Under the pieces are notes generated by a model that was not told where the DNA came from, did no database searches, and saw only the letters and a program-made list of their open reading frames with translations. Source: Cesiribacter sp964504565 (GTDB lineage Bacteria; Bacteroidota; Bacteroidia; Cytophagales; Cyclobacteriaceae). From it: a DNA stretch of 64,000 nucleotides. The number at the start of each line of letters is the position of its first letter. Position 1 is the stretch's first letter. Shown piece by piece: positions 53,752 through 62,760 of this stretch. The translations under genes were made by a program, and so were the position numbers. Location of the stretch: positions 1 through 64,000 of the forward strand of contig CAZDEY010000004.1 of assembly GCA_964504565.1 (NCBI GenBank), in the 5' to 3' direction.

Positions 53752-53875
53752 GCTTTTTGAGGAAAGGTTCCACAGCAATAAGCTGTTTTACAGCACTTTA
53801 TTTACTTACCTTACACCGGTAATTTCAGTACTATATAGAGTAGAACGTTGCTCTGTTTTTTTGTGTATTTGGTGT

Positions 53876-54730
53876 ATGATGAAGGGAATCGGGAGAGTAG
53901 TTGTTTTATTGGGTGTATTGTTCATAATTGTGCAGTCTGCTTCGGCACAACGCTTGCGCTACAATAGCTTTCACTGGACGTACGGTAACCACAATTCAGC
54001 CGGTATAGCCGCCGAGGGTACAGTTATGGCCTATACTGCCTTTGCTGTGCCAATTAAGGCCGTTCGCAGTTCGCTAGGGTTTTACGCTAATCATATGTCT
54101 ACGGTAGAAAGCCAACAGCAGTGGGCCGACTTGGGCTTAACCTACGTGCTGACCCTACCCCTGGGCCGGCACGCCAGTTTTCGCTTGGGTGCCCAGCAAA
54201 ACTGGCACCGCCGCGCTACCGGCCAAATAGGGAACCCATCGGATATTTGGAAGCCGACCAGCCTGGACAGCCTCTACACCACTACCGATTTTGGTGCCTT
54301 CATTAAACGAGATCACTTACTATTAGGGTTTTCGGCCGAAAGTGCTTTAAACAAACCTACCCGGGCCTACAATATTTTACTAGGTTTCAGAGAATTAAGA
54401 ACCAGTGAATTTGTGAAGTCGTCGCCCTTCTTTGCCATGTCCATTCTGCCGGATAAAGATGTGCCGGAGTTTAAATTCAATTATACTATTACCCTAGGAA
54501 ATACCTTTAACTTAGGGGCTAGCGTATACCGTAATACGCCCTTCAAATTTGGAATGAATACCGGGTTTAAACTATTCAATAGCCTATACCTGATCGGGGC
54601 TTTAGACTACCGGGAGTTCAAGCCCCTGCCCGATGCCGTAGAAGTTGGGCTACGCTTAAACTTAGGTAAAAACCGCATTCGTTGCGACCACGAGGAGTTT
54701 GAAACTTACAACCGCTGGGCCAGCGAGTAA
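53876..54730 (+). CDS. PorP/SprF-like outer-membrane protein
   Basis: The frame is open from TTG 53861, but ATG 53876 gives a signal peptide ending SASAQ. The mature part starts LRYNSFHWTYGNHNSAGIA and has the alternating strands of a PorP/SprF barrel (SSLGFYANHMS, LGLTYVLTLPLG, DFGAFIKRDHLLLGF, FFAMSILPD). It lacks the usual NPAYAG block, so it may be a degenerate or specialised member. It overlaps the end of the convergent MFS gene by 25 bases. Confidence 0.65.
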   Translation: MMKGIGRVVVLLGVLFIIVQSASAQRLRYNSFHWTYGNHNSAGIAAEGTVMAYTAFAVPIKAVRSSLGFYANHMSTVESQQQWADLGLTYVLTLPLGRHASFRLGAQQNWHRRATGQIGNPSDIWKPTSLDSLYTTTDFGAFIKRDHLLLGFSAESALNKPTRAYNILLGFRELRTSEFVKSSPFFAMSILPDKDVPEFKFNYTITLGNTFNLGASVYRNTPFKFGMNTGFKLFNSLYLIGALDYREFKPLPDAVEVGLRLNLGKNRIRCDHEEFETYNRWASE

Positions 54731-55977
54731 AGCCTGCGCTGCTGCAAGGCTAATGCCAGCAAGGAGGTAGCCACAAAACCGGCCATAATTGCAAAAGCCC
54801 ACACAATATTCCCATCCCGGCCAAAGTACGCCAGGCTAAATAAGCTTATAAAACATATTCGCATAAATACATTCAGTATACTAAAAACCGAATTTGCGCG
54901 GCCTATAATTCCGTTAGGAATATGATCGAACAGGAACGATAGTCTCAGAACCCGGATTCCGGCATTGGAAAAACCGATTAAAAAGCCAACCAGTAGAAAA
55001 ATGGTAACCGAACGGGTAGTAGCCGCCAGGCTAAGGGCTACAATTGCTACTACCATTAAAACCATAACTGAGCGCGGTACGTGGCTTTTCCTGAAAATTT
55101 TCTGTATAAATAAGCCCGCACTTAGCGCACCCAAGGCATAGAGTACTTCCATACTACCAAACACTTTACCCCCGGCCCCCAAATGTTGCTTAATGTAAAG
55201 CGGCATTAACGCATGAAGCATAACCAGCATCACCACAAAAACTGCATAGCTTGTAATACCAAAATTAAATAGAGCACGGTGGTTTTTTAAAAAGGCAAAG
55301 CCCGATCTGATACGTTTCCAGACATTGCCGGTTTCAATTTCCTTATCTACTACCGATTGGTAGCGGATAAACCAAATTAGCGTTACCGACACAAAATAGG
55401 TGCTACCGTCCAACAAGAATATTTTCCAGATAGGCCAGGGGTCAACCTGCCAGAAAACCTCGCCTAGTATTGGCAACGAAAAGCCTTCAATTGTAAACCC
55501 TTCTAACAACAAGGCTGCCAACACCCCGGCCCCAACATTGGTGCTTTGCCCTACAATTTCTAATAAAGAAGTTACTTTTTGGTAATTGCCTTCCTCGGTA
55601 ATCTCCTGGGCAAAGGCGTAGAGGTTAGGATAATGCAAATGGTAGCCTAAAATAGTTATTCCGAATACCAAAATTACCAACGGCCAGTCCAGCCCGTTCC
55701 AGTAAAAGCCCAGTAAGCCTACACCCAGCACCAGGCATCCCTCAATAAGGTTAGTACCCAAAAATACCGACTTACGGTTATACCTATCAACAATGGACCC
55801 GGCAAACAAGCCCCAGAACATGGTAATGCCCGTAACTAGGGCGTACAGCATATTAAACTTGCTGCTCTGAGCCTGCTGCGCAAAATACCAGGGTACTGCC
55901 AGCATACTAACCCCCTGGGCAAAGCCCGAAATAGCATTGGCAGTAAACAACAAAGTAAGGGCCTGACGGTTTTTCAA
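54706..55977 (-). CDS. MFS transporter
   Basis: The 423-aa product has about twelve helices. The loop between helices 2 and 3 reads GSIVDRYNRKSVF, the usual MFS G-x3-D-R-x-x-R-K type signature. It belongs to the group of MFS exporters often annotated as macrolide or drug efflux (MefA-like), but the substrate is open. It overlaps the PorP/SprF-like gene at the 3' end. Confidence 0.87.
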   Translation of the reverse strand: MKNRQALTLLFTANAISGFAQGVSMLAVPWYFAQQAQSSKFNMLYALVTGITMFWGLFAGSIVDRYNRKSVFLGTNLIEGCLVLGVGLLGFYWNGLDWPLVILVFGITILGYHLHYPNLYAFAQEITEEGNYQKVTSLLEIVGQSTNVGAGVLAALLLEGFTIEGFSLPILGEVFWQVDPWPIWKIFLLDGSTYFVSVTLIWFIRYQSVVDKEIETGNVWKRIRSGFAFLKNHRALFNFGITSYAVFVVMLVMLHALMPLYIKQHLGAGGKVFGSMEVLYALGALSAGLFIQKIFRKSHVPRSVMVLMVVAIVALSLAATTRSVTIFLLVGFLIGFSNAGIRVLRLSFLFDHIPNGIIGRANSVFSILNVFMRICFISLFSLAYFGRDGNIVWAFAIMAGFVATSLLALALQQRRLYSLAQRL

Positions 55978-55981
55978 AATA

Positions 55982-56151
55982 GATGGAGATAGTAGCTAGT
56001 AGTTAGTAATTAGTACAAAGTATATGGTATATGGTATCTAGTATGTCGAAATTCACCGCCCGCAGTATATTGTCTTATGTCTTGACTCTTGGTTCTTGGT
56101 TCTAACTTCTAACTTCTAACTTCTAACTTCTAACTTCTAACTTCTAACTTC
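55982..56151 (-). repeat. Modular heptamer repeat, inverted copy left of recX
   Basis: Read on the minus strand the words are: seven GAAGTTA units, AGAACCAAGAACCAAGAG, TCAAGACATAAGACAAT, the GC core CTGCGGGCGG, TTTCGACAT, ATACCATATAC and TTTGTACTA. The copy at 56626-56815 has the same words in the same order on the plus strand. The seven exact TAACTTC units (56103-56151) end 5 bases before the recX start codon. Confidence 0.85.
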
Positions 56152-56156
56152 TAAAA

Positions 56157-56627
56157 ATGAACAAAGCCCCGCTTAAATATTCCGAAGCCCGAACCAAAGC
56201 TATGGCGTGGTGTGCGTACCAGGAACGTTCGCCCCGGCAACTACGCGATAAGCTTTATGAGTACGGCTTGCCGGCGGACGAAGTTGAGGATTTAGTAGAA
56301 GAATTGGAAGAAGATAACTTCTTAAATGAACAACGGTTTGCCGAAAGCTACGCCGGAGGCAAATTTCGTATAAAGGGTTGGGGCAAGGTTAAAATTAAGC
56401 AGGGCCTGCGCCAGCATAAAATTGACGACAATTTAATAGCCAAAGCCCTAAAGAAAATACCCGATAAAGAGTACTACCTGCGCCTTCTATCTATCTTAGA
56501 AAAGAAGAACGAGCGACTCACCGAAGCCGATAGCCACCAACGAAAAGCCAAACTACTCCGCTTTGCCGCCGGCCGCGGCTTCGAGCAAGACCTTATTTGG
56601 AAAGCATTTGCGGAATTGGAGATTTAG
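56157..56627 (+). CDS. recX: Regulatory protein RecX
   Basis: RecX binds RecA filaments and limits their activity. The 156-aa product has three tandem RecX helical repeats, with signature pieces AMAWCAYQERSPRQLRDKL, LEEDNFLNEQRFAESYAGG and KLLRFAAGRGFEQDLIWKAF. Length is normal. The gene lies between two inverted copies of the modular repeat: the left copy leaves 5 bases before the start, the right copy begins at the stop codon. recA is not in the window. Confidence 0.94.
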   Translation: MNKAPLKYSEARTKAMAWCAYQERSPRQLRDKLYEYGLPADEVEDLVEELEEDNFLNEQRFAESYAGGKFRIKGWGKVKIKQGLRQHKIDDNLIAKALKKIPDKEYYLRLLSILEKKNERLTEADSHQRKAKLLRFAAGRGFEQDLIWKAFAELEI

Positions 56628-56815
56628 AGGTTAGAATCAAGAGTCAAGAGTCAAGACATAGGATTTAGAACATAAGACACAAGACACATAAGACAATTTA
56701 CTGCGCGCGGAAAATTTCGACATGCTAAATACCATATACTTTGTACTACCTACCAACTACCAGCTACTAACTACCAAATTAACTCACCAATTCACCACCT
56801 CGCTACTTCAAAACT
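56626..56815 (+). repeat. Modular heptamer repeat, direct copy right of recX
   Basis: Words in order: GAGGTTAGAATC, AAGAGTCAAGAGTCAAGACA, ACATAAGACACAAGACAC, CATAAGACAATTTACTGC, the core GCGCGG, TTTCGACATGC, AATACCATATACTTTGTAC, TACCAACTACCAGCTACTAA, and AACTCACCAATTCACC. It begins inside the recX stop codon and ends just before galM. Confidence 0.85.
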
Positions 56816-56821
56816 TAAACC

Positions 56822-57877
56822 ATGCAACAACCTACCTTAACTATATCTGAATTTGGTCAGCATCAAAATCGGCCGGTACTTCTATACCAGTTTGTATTTC
56901 CTAATGAACTGGAAATTGAAATTATGAACTACGGTGGTATAATTAAATCGTTGCGCTTGCCGGATAAGTGGGGCGAAATGGCCGATGTGGTTTTAGGATA
57001 CCCAACGCTGAAGGGCTACCTGCAAGATACTTACTATCAGGGAGCATTAATTGGCCGCTATGCTAACCGTATAGCCCGGGCTAGTTTTACGCTAAACGGC
57101 ACAGTCTATAAACTCACCAAAAACAACGGCCCCAACCACCTGCACGGCGGCCAGCACGGTTTTAATACTAAAATTTGGGAGGTAATTAAAGCTGAAACTA
57201 CGGCCGATGAAGGTATTCTTCGGTTGAAATATAGTAGTGCTGACGGTGAGGAAGGCTACCCAGGTCAGTTAAATACTACTGTAACGTATCGCATACGTAA
57301 TAAAGAAGTAAAAATTGAGTATAGTGCTACCACCAGTAAAACCACCCCGGTCAGCCTTAGCCAGCATACGTATTTTAACCTAAGCGGAAACCGAAAAACC
57401 GATATACTGGAGCATAAGCTTAAAATCAACGCCTCTAGGTTTCTACCGATTAGTGAGAACCAAATTCCGCTAGGCACGCTAAAACCTACCGCCTATAGCC
57501 CCCTAGATTTTAGACAAAGCCGGGAAGTAGGCAAAACCATTGAGGCGGTAGATCAGCAGTTGGAGTACGGGGCCGGTTATGACCACTACTGGGTACTGGA
57601 TACGCGCCCGGATGATGAAGCCGCGGCCGAGCTATTTGAGCCCGAAAGCGGCCGCCACCTGTACGTTTACACCAGCGAACCGGGCATACAGGTGTATACC
57701 GGTAATTATTTACCTAAAGAAGAAAGCGAAGGAATGCTGCCCCGCTACCGCCACGGCCTGTGCCTGGAAACCCAGGCCTACCCCGATGCCCCTAATCAGA
57801 ATGAGTTTCCTTCTACTCTTCTACACCCCGGTGAGGTGTACCAAAGCGAAACCCGCTTCAGGTTCAGCACGCGTTAG
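56822..57877 (+). CDS. galM: Aldose 1-epimerase (galactose mutarotase)
   Basis: GalM interconverts the alpha and beta anomers of galactose or glucose, feeding the Leloir pathway. The 351-aa product has NYGGIIKSLRLPDKWGEMAD, YYQGALIGRYANRIARASF, the catalytic His region NHLHGGQHGFNTKIWEV and SLSQHTYFNLSG, and DHYWVLD. The glutamate near the end is in CLETQAYPDAPNQ. It is separate from the galK/galT operon at 61-64 kb. Confidence 0.95.
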   Translation: MQQPTLTISEFGQHQNRPVLLYQFVFPNELEIEIMNYGGIIKSLRLPDKWGEMADVVLGYPTLKGYLQDTYYQGALIGRYANRIARASFTLNGTVYKLTKNNGPNHLHGGQHGFNTKIWEVIKAETTADEGILRLKYSSADGEEGYPGQLNTTVTYRIRNKEVKIEYSATTSKTTPVSLSQHTYFNLSGNRKTDILEHKLKINASRFLPISENQIPLGTLKPTAYSPLDFRQSREVGKTIEAVDQQLEYGAGYDHYWVLDTRPDDEAAAELFEPESGRHLYVYTSEPGIQVYTGNYLPKEESEGMLPRYRHGLCLETQAYPDAPNQNEFPSTLLHPGEVYQSETRFRFSTR

Positions 57878-58040
57878 TACACCATTTTTTAACTTAGAGG
57901 CTGTTTAAAACTTGCTTTCAGGATTATTGTATCAAATTGATGGCAACTCCAACCCAAGAAGAGATTTAACGCAGAAAGCGGTATATATAGACTATAATGC
58001 TAACTTCGTAGGGATAGACCGATCTTGGCCCCTATACCGT

Positions 58041-58643
58041 ATGCTTAAAATTTTAGTTCTGTTCGCCCACCCAAAATTCGAAAAATCGCGGGTAAACAAG
58101 GTACTAACCGAACGGATAAAAAACCGGGAGAACGTTACCTTCCACGATTTATACGAGCAGTACCCCGACTTTAGTATTGATATACCGGCTGAGAAAGAGT
58201 TGCTTGTAAACCACGATGTAATCATCTGGCACCATCCCCTATACTGGTATAGTTGCCCGCCCCTCCTTAAGCAGTGGATTGATATGGTGCTGGAGTATAA
58301 TTGGGCTTACGGCCCGCAGGGTAACGCGCTCCGGGGCAAACAGGCACTGAGTGTAGTAACCGCCGGCGGAACTCGCGAGGTATACTGCGCCCAAGGGAAA
58401 AACAACTACTCGGTAAACGAATTTTTGCGGCCCTTTGAACAAACCGCCCGCCTGTGTGGCATGCAGTACCTTCCGCCCTTCGCCGTAATGGGCGCCCATC
58501 AACTTACCGATGCGGAATTACTTGAGTACGCCGATGGATACCAAGCCGCTATTACCTTACTTCAGCAAGGCGTTAACCTACATAAAATTGAAAGATGCGA
58601 CTACCTTAACGACTTGCCCCTACTAAAATCTCCTACGCCATGA
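58041..58643 (+). CDS. KefF-like flavodoxin-fold NAD(P)H oxidoreductase
   Basis: The start was set at ATG 58041 (MLKILVLFAHPKFEKSRVNK); the frame is open back to 57912 but without family similarity. The 200-aa enzyme has the quinone reductase/KefF pattern: IIWHHPLYWYSCPPLLKQW, VLEYNWAYGPQGNALRGKQ and LSVVTAGGTREVY. It overlaps the following antiporter gene by 4 bases (ATGA), matching the KefF-KefC arrangement in which the small flavoprotein activates the antiporter. Confidence 0.9.
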   Translation: MLKILVLFAHPKFEKSRVNKVLTERIKNRENVTFHDLYEQYPDFSIDIPAEKELLVNHDVIIWHHPLYWYSCPPLLKQWIDMVLEYNWAYGPQGNALRGKQALSVVTAGGTREVYCAQGKNNYSVNEFLRPFEQTARLCGMQYLPPFAVMGAHQLTDAELLEYADGYQAAITLLQQGVNLHKIERCDYLNDLPLLKSPTP

Positions 58644-60529
58644 GCGGCAGCATTCTTTTTCAGGCAATTATATTTTTGGCCGGAGCTCTTATATGCGTAC
58701 CGCTAGCCAAACGGCTGGGGTTAAGCTCGGTACTGGGTTACTTAATTGCCGGCATTTTAATAGGGCCCTACGTTTTAGGCTTTGTAGGTGAAGAAGGAGA
58801 AGATATTCTGCACTTTGCCGAGTTTGGGGTAGTAATTATGCTGTTTCTTATTGGCCTGGAGATTGAGCCCCAGAATTTCTGGAAAATGAGGAAGAGTATA
58901 GTGGGTATGGGTAGTGCCCAACTGGTACTTACCCTGATACCGGTGTACTTCTTGTTAACCCTTATAGGGCTCAACTGGAAGACCTCGCTGGTAATTGCCA
59001 TGGCGGTAGTATTATCTTCCACAGCCATTGTTTTGCAAACTATTAAGGAAAGGGGACTTACGGATACCTCCTACGGGGCGGCCTCGTTTTCCATCCTTCT
59101 GTTTCAGGATATTATTGTAATACCTATGCTGGCCGTAATTCCCTTGCTTTCGGATACCAGCCCAGTAGCTACGGATACCGGCTCGGAGGGCAACGCGCCT
59201 TCTTATGTGTTGGAAGGCTTGCCGTTGGGTATACAGGCGCTGGCGGTGATACTATCAGTAGCGGCCTTACTGTTTGCCGGCCGCTACCTAATTGTACCCA
59301 TGTTACGGCTGGTAGCTAAAACCAAGCTTCGGGAGCTTCTCTCGGCTTCGGCCTTATTTATTGTACTGGGTCTTTCTTTACTGATGGAACTGGTAGGCCT
59401 AAGCCCGGCGCTGGGAGCTTTTTTAGGTGGGGTAGTGCTGGCCGGCAGCGAATTTAAGTACGAACTGGAAAGCAACCTGGAACCCGTTAAAGGGCTGCTA
59501 TTAGGCTTGTTTTTTATGGCAGTGGGCGCCTCAATCAATTTCATTATTATTCAGGAAAACCCGCTGGTAATTGGCAGTTTAGTTGCCGGAATTATTTTTT
59601 TGAAAGCCTTGGTACTATACCTGGTAGCTATACTATTCAAACTGAAAACCGACCAAAGGCTGCTGTTAAGTATAAGTTTGGCGCAGGTAGGCGAGTTTGC
59701 TTTTGTACTGCTCTCCTTTGCGTTTCAACTAAATATACTAAGCCGGGAGTACCTGGATAGTATGCTGGTGGTAACCGCTATATCAATGACCCTGGCCCCG
59801 GTTCTGGGCATTATAAATGAACGGCTTATACTGCCCCGGGTAGGCACCAAGGAGGTTGAAAAACGGCCCATGGACCACATTGCCAAATCGCACAAGATTA
59901 TACTGGTAGGCTTTGGGCACTTTGGCAGTACGGTTGGACGTTTTTTGCGCTCGCACGGCGTAGAGGCAACCGTACTCGACCGGGATTCCAACCAGGTTGA
60001 CCTGCTGCGAAAGTTAGGATTTGAGGTTTACTACGGCGATGCTACCCGACCGGATTTATTGGAGTCGGCCGGTATAGCGGAGGCCAATTTGTTAATTAGC
60101 GCCGTGGACGACCATGATACCAGCCTGAAGCTGGTAGAAATTGTGAAGAATGAATATCCTCACGTTAAGTTGATGGTACGAGCTAAAAGTCGGTACGAAG
60201 CTTACGAACTACTCAATAAGGGAGTGCAGCACGTATATCGCGAATCCTTGGATACTTCGGTAAAACTTGCGGCTGACGTACTGCACCAAATGGGCTTCCG
60301 GAAGTACAGTGTATACCGCCAGGCCCAAAATTTTATCCGGTACGACGAAGAAAGCTTGAGAAGATTGGCCGACAAGCCCCGAAACAGCGATGAGTATATT
60401 TTCAAGGCTAAAGAAGAAATGGCCCAGCAGGAAAAATTACTGGAAGAAGACCTGAGGCGCGGCCTGGTAGAAGCCGATCACCACTGGGACGGTGAACGAA
60501 TCCGGCTCAGTAATCTTCAGTCGGAGTAA
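58640..60529 (+). CDS. KefB/KefC-type monovalent cation:proton antiporter (CPA2)
   Basis: The 629-aa product has about 12-13 helices up to residue 390 (AKRLGLSSVLGYLIAGILIG, FGVVIMLFLIGLEIEPQ, SPALGAFLGGVVLAGSEF). A TrkA-N (RCK) nucleotide-binding domain follows: IILVGFGHFGSTVGRFLRS with ATVLDRDSNQVDLLRKLGF. This is the KefC layout for potassium efflux during electrophile stress. Whether glutathione regulates it is uncertain, as this group often lacks glutathione. It is translationally coupled to the KefF-like gene. Confidence 0.93.
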   Translation: MSGSILFQAIIFLAGALICVPLAKRLGLSSVLGYLIAGILIGPYVLGFVGEEGEDILHFAEFGVVIMLFLIGLEIEPQNFWKMRKSIVGMGSAQLVLTLIPVYFLLTLIGLNWKTSLVIAMAVVLSSTAIVLQTIKERGLTDTSYGAASFSILLFQDIIVIPMLAVIPLLSDTSPVATDTGSEGNAPSYVLEGLPLGIQALAVILSVAALLFAGRYLIVPMLRLVAKTKLRELLSASALFIVLGLSLLMELVGLSPALGAFLGGVVLAGSEFKYELESNLEPVKGLLLGLFFMAVGASINFIIIQENPLVIGSLVAGIIFLKALVLYLVAILFKLKTDQRLLLSISLAQVGEFAFVLLSFAFQLNILSREYLDSMLVVTAISMTLAPVLGIINERLILPRVGTKEVEKRPMDHIAKSHKIILVGFGHFGSTVGRFLRSHGVEATVLDRDSNQVDLLRKLGFEVYYGDATRPDLLESAGIAEANLLISAVDDHDTSLKLVEIVKNEYPHVKLMVRAKSRYEAYELLNKGVQHVYRESLDTSVKLAADVLHQMGFRKYSVYRQAQNFIRYDEESLRRLADKPRNSDEYIFKAKEEMAQQEKLLEEDLRRGLVEADHHWDGERIRLSNLQSE

Positions 60530-60557
60530 CTAAGTACAAGTACTGAATTAGTGAACC

Positions 60558-60577
60558 TGCCTGCCGGTAGGCAGGGT
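60558..60577. repeat. Short inverted repeat CCTGCCTGCC/GGTAGGCAGG
   Basis: A 20-bp near-perfect palindrome 29 bases past the antiporter stop codon. It has no T run on either side, so it is not a clear terminator; similar GC hairpins are scattered in Bacteroidota genomes. It lies at the start of the 662-bp gap before the galactose genes. Confidence 0.5.
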
Positions 60578-61038
60578 GGCAAATGAGTGAATATATGCTG
60601 ATATACAAGAATTCGTTCGTTTAACAAATTTAATTTTGGCTGTTAATTTATAATAAACTATAGTTAAAAACTTTCACTAAATAGCGGCTTAACCTACCCC
60701 ATCGTAGTTTGATAAGAAAGCAAATTTAGCTCATTACAAGACTAACTTAACAATATATTATATCATTTATACACTGTTAGATTATTATCCCAGAGAAGTC
60801 TTACTACTTTTACCTAAATGTTGAGAGAATATTATAGCGTTACTCTTCGGGCTATCAATCAGACTTTCTAAGGATAAGTAGTTGTCTAACCTTAACTTGC
60901 CATAGCATCGAGCCTTCGGCTGGGTATTTTCTCTATTGTGGATTTGGCATCTAACAGAAAATTTTTTTATAAACACCTAATTTCAGTACTAGGAATTTAA
61001 GAGCGTTTTAATGACAAATATGGTGTAAACCGGGAGTT

Positions 61039-61048
61039 CAAACGTTTG
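61039..61048. promoter_or_regulatory. LacI-type operator upstream of the galactose operon
   Basis: CAAACGTTTG is a perfect palindrome centred on CG, the form typical of LacI/GalR family operators, 144 bases before the symporter start. A TTTG/TATATTTT pair (61045-61072) could be the promoter it overlaps. The rest of the 662-bp gap (60530-61191) shows no convincing gene; the 63-aa minus-strand frame at 60785-60976 has no support. The regulator is not in the window. Confidence 0.45.
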
Positions 61049-61191
61049 CGAATTAGGCTTACAATATATTTTCTATCAAATTTAGCGAGTCCGGCAGTTT
61101 TATTTATATTAACCATTACATTTACATGTTAAGAGTATTTTGAACTATTTTCCTTATTCTTGAGGAATTATACTTCAACTTATTGTACTAT

Positions 61192-62760
61192 ATGAATTTC
61201 TCCACAATCGACATTATCATCTTTATTGCCTACGGCCTGCTGATTATAGGTATTGGCTGGTGGGTAAGCCGCGAGAAAGAAGGACACGAGAAAACCTCTT
61301 CCGATTACTTTCTGGCGGGCAAATCGCTGCCGTGGTGGGCTATTGGCGCCTCGCTAATTGCCTCTAACATTTCGGCCGAGCAGTTTATTGGTATGTCGGG
61401 TTCGGGTTACGCCCTGGGTTTGGGTATTGCTACTTACGAGTGGATGGCTGCCCTGACTTTGATTGTGGTTGCCAAATTTTTCCTGCCTATTTTTATTGAA
61501 AAGCGAATATTTACCCTGCCGCAGTTTCTGGAGTTGCGCTACGACAGCCGCATCCGTACCATTCTTGCAGTTTTCTGGGTTTTGCTCTATACTTTCGTTA
61601 ACCTGTCTTCGGTACTTTACCTCTCCTCGCTGGCGCTTACGGTGGTGCTGGGCATAACCATGTGGCAGTCAATTATCGGCCTGGCCGTAGTAGCCGTAGC
61701 CTACTCTATTTACGGTGGCTTAAAAGCCGTAGCCTGGACGGACGTAGTGCAGGTGGTCTTCCTGATTATTGGCGGGTTAATAACTACCTACTTGGCCCTT
61801 AACGCCGTTAGCGAGGGTGCCGGGGCCTGGGCCGGCCTGGAAACGCTGTACGAGCGGGTGCCCGAGAAATTCGATATGATTTTGAGTAAGGACAACCCCT
61901 TCTACAAAGATCTGCCCGGCATAAGCGTACTTATTGGTGGTATGTGGATTGCCAACCTCAGCTACTGGGGCTGTAACCAGTACATTATTCAGCGGGCGCT
62001 GGCGGCAAAAACTACCGCCGAAGCTCAGCGCGGTTTGGCCTTTGCCGGTTACTTAAAGCTTATACTGCCGCTGGTGGTAGTTATACCCGGTATTGCCGCC
62101 TTTGTGCTGGGTGCCGACCTTAACCGCTACGATGAGGCCTACCCCTGGTTGTTAAGCAATTTAGTGCCGGTAGGTATAAAGGGTTTAGCCTTTGCAGCGC
62201 TAATTGCCGCCGCCCTTTCCAGCCTAAGCTCCATGATGAACAGTACGGCTACCATTTTTACTATGGACCTTTACAAGCCGTTTATTAACCCCGGCGCTTC
62301 GGAAACCCGCTTGGTAACAGTAGGCCGCATTGTAGGCTTAATTTCCATGATAATTGCCGTATTGGTAGCCCAGCCGCTGCTGGGGGGCGAGGAACAGGTT
62401 TTTCAGTTTATTCAGAAGTATACCGGCTACGTTAGCCCGGGCATTGTAGTATTGTTCCTGTTTGGTTTATTCTGGAAGCGTACCACCGCCACCGCCGCCC
62501 TCTGGACGGCCATAGCCTCCGTACCCTTCAGCATAGCCATAGACCTGCTATTCCCCGAAATGCCCTTCCTGGATCAGATGGGCTTGGTATTTCTGCTGCT
62601 TTCGGCGCTTATTATAGCTATTTCGCTGGCCACTAGCCATACGGCTTCGCCTAAGGCTATACGGTTTGGCACCAATTTATTTACAACCGGGCCAGTGTTT
62701 AACGCGCTGGCTATGGGCATCATTCTTATACTGGGTGCCCTGTACGCTATGTTTTGGTAA
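61192..62760 (+). CDS. Sodium/sugar symporter, SSS family (SglT-like)
   Basis: The start was set at ATG 61192; the frame is open from TTG 61183. The 522-aa product has about 13-14 helices with WWAIGASLIASNISAEQFIG, YSIYGGLKAVAWTDVVQVV, SYWGCNQYIIQRALAAKTT and ALSSLSSMMNSTATIFTMD. These fit the SglT/galactose transporter group. It is first of an operon with galK and galT, so galactose is the likely substrate. Its stop overlaps the galK start by 1 base (TAATG). Confidence 0.93.
   Translation: MNFSTIDIIIFIAYGLLIIGIGWWVSREKEGHEKTSSDYFLAGKSLPWWAIGASLIASNISAEQFIGMSGSGYALGLGIATYEWMAALTLIVVAKFFLPIFIEKRIFTLPQFLELRYDSRIRTILAVFWVLLYTFVNLSSVLYLSSLALTVVLGITMWQSIIGLAVVAVAYSIYGGLKAVAWTDVVQVVFLIIGGLITTYLALNAVSEGAGAWAGLETLYERVPEKFDMILSKDNPFYKDLPGISVLIGGMWIANLSYWGCNQYIIQRALAAKTTAEAQRGLAFAGYLKLILPLVVVIPGIAAFVLGADLNRYDEAYPWLLSNLVPVGIKGLAFAALIAAALSSLSSMMNSTATIFTMDLYKPFINPGASETRLVTVGRIVGLISMIIAVLVAQPLLGGEEQVFQFIQKYTGYVSPGIVVLFLFGLFWKRTTATAALWTAIASVPFSIAIDLLFPEMPFLDQMGLVFLLLSALIIAISLATSHTASPKAIRFGTNLFTTGPVFNALAMGIILILGALYAMFW

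Noticed and set aside
60558..60577. Rho-independent terminator of the KefC-like gene
   Set aside because: The GC hairpin lacks a T run on the plus strand, so it was listed as a repeat rather than a terminator.
60785..60976. 63-aa minus-strand frame in the gap before the galactose operon
   Set aside because: It is short, AT-rich, lacks a recognisable start context and shows no family signature; the region is better read as regulatory or empty.
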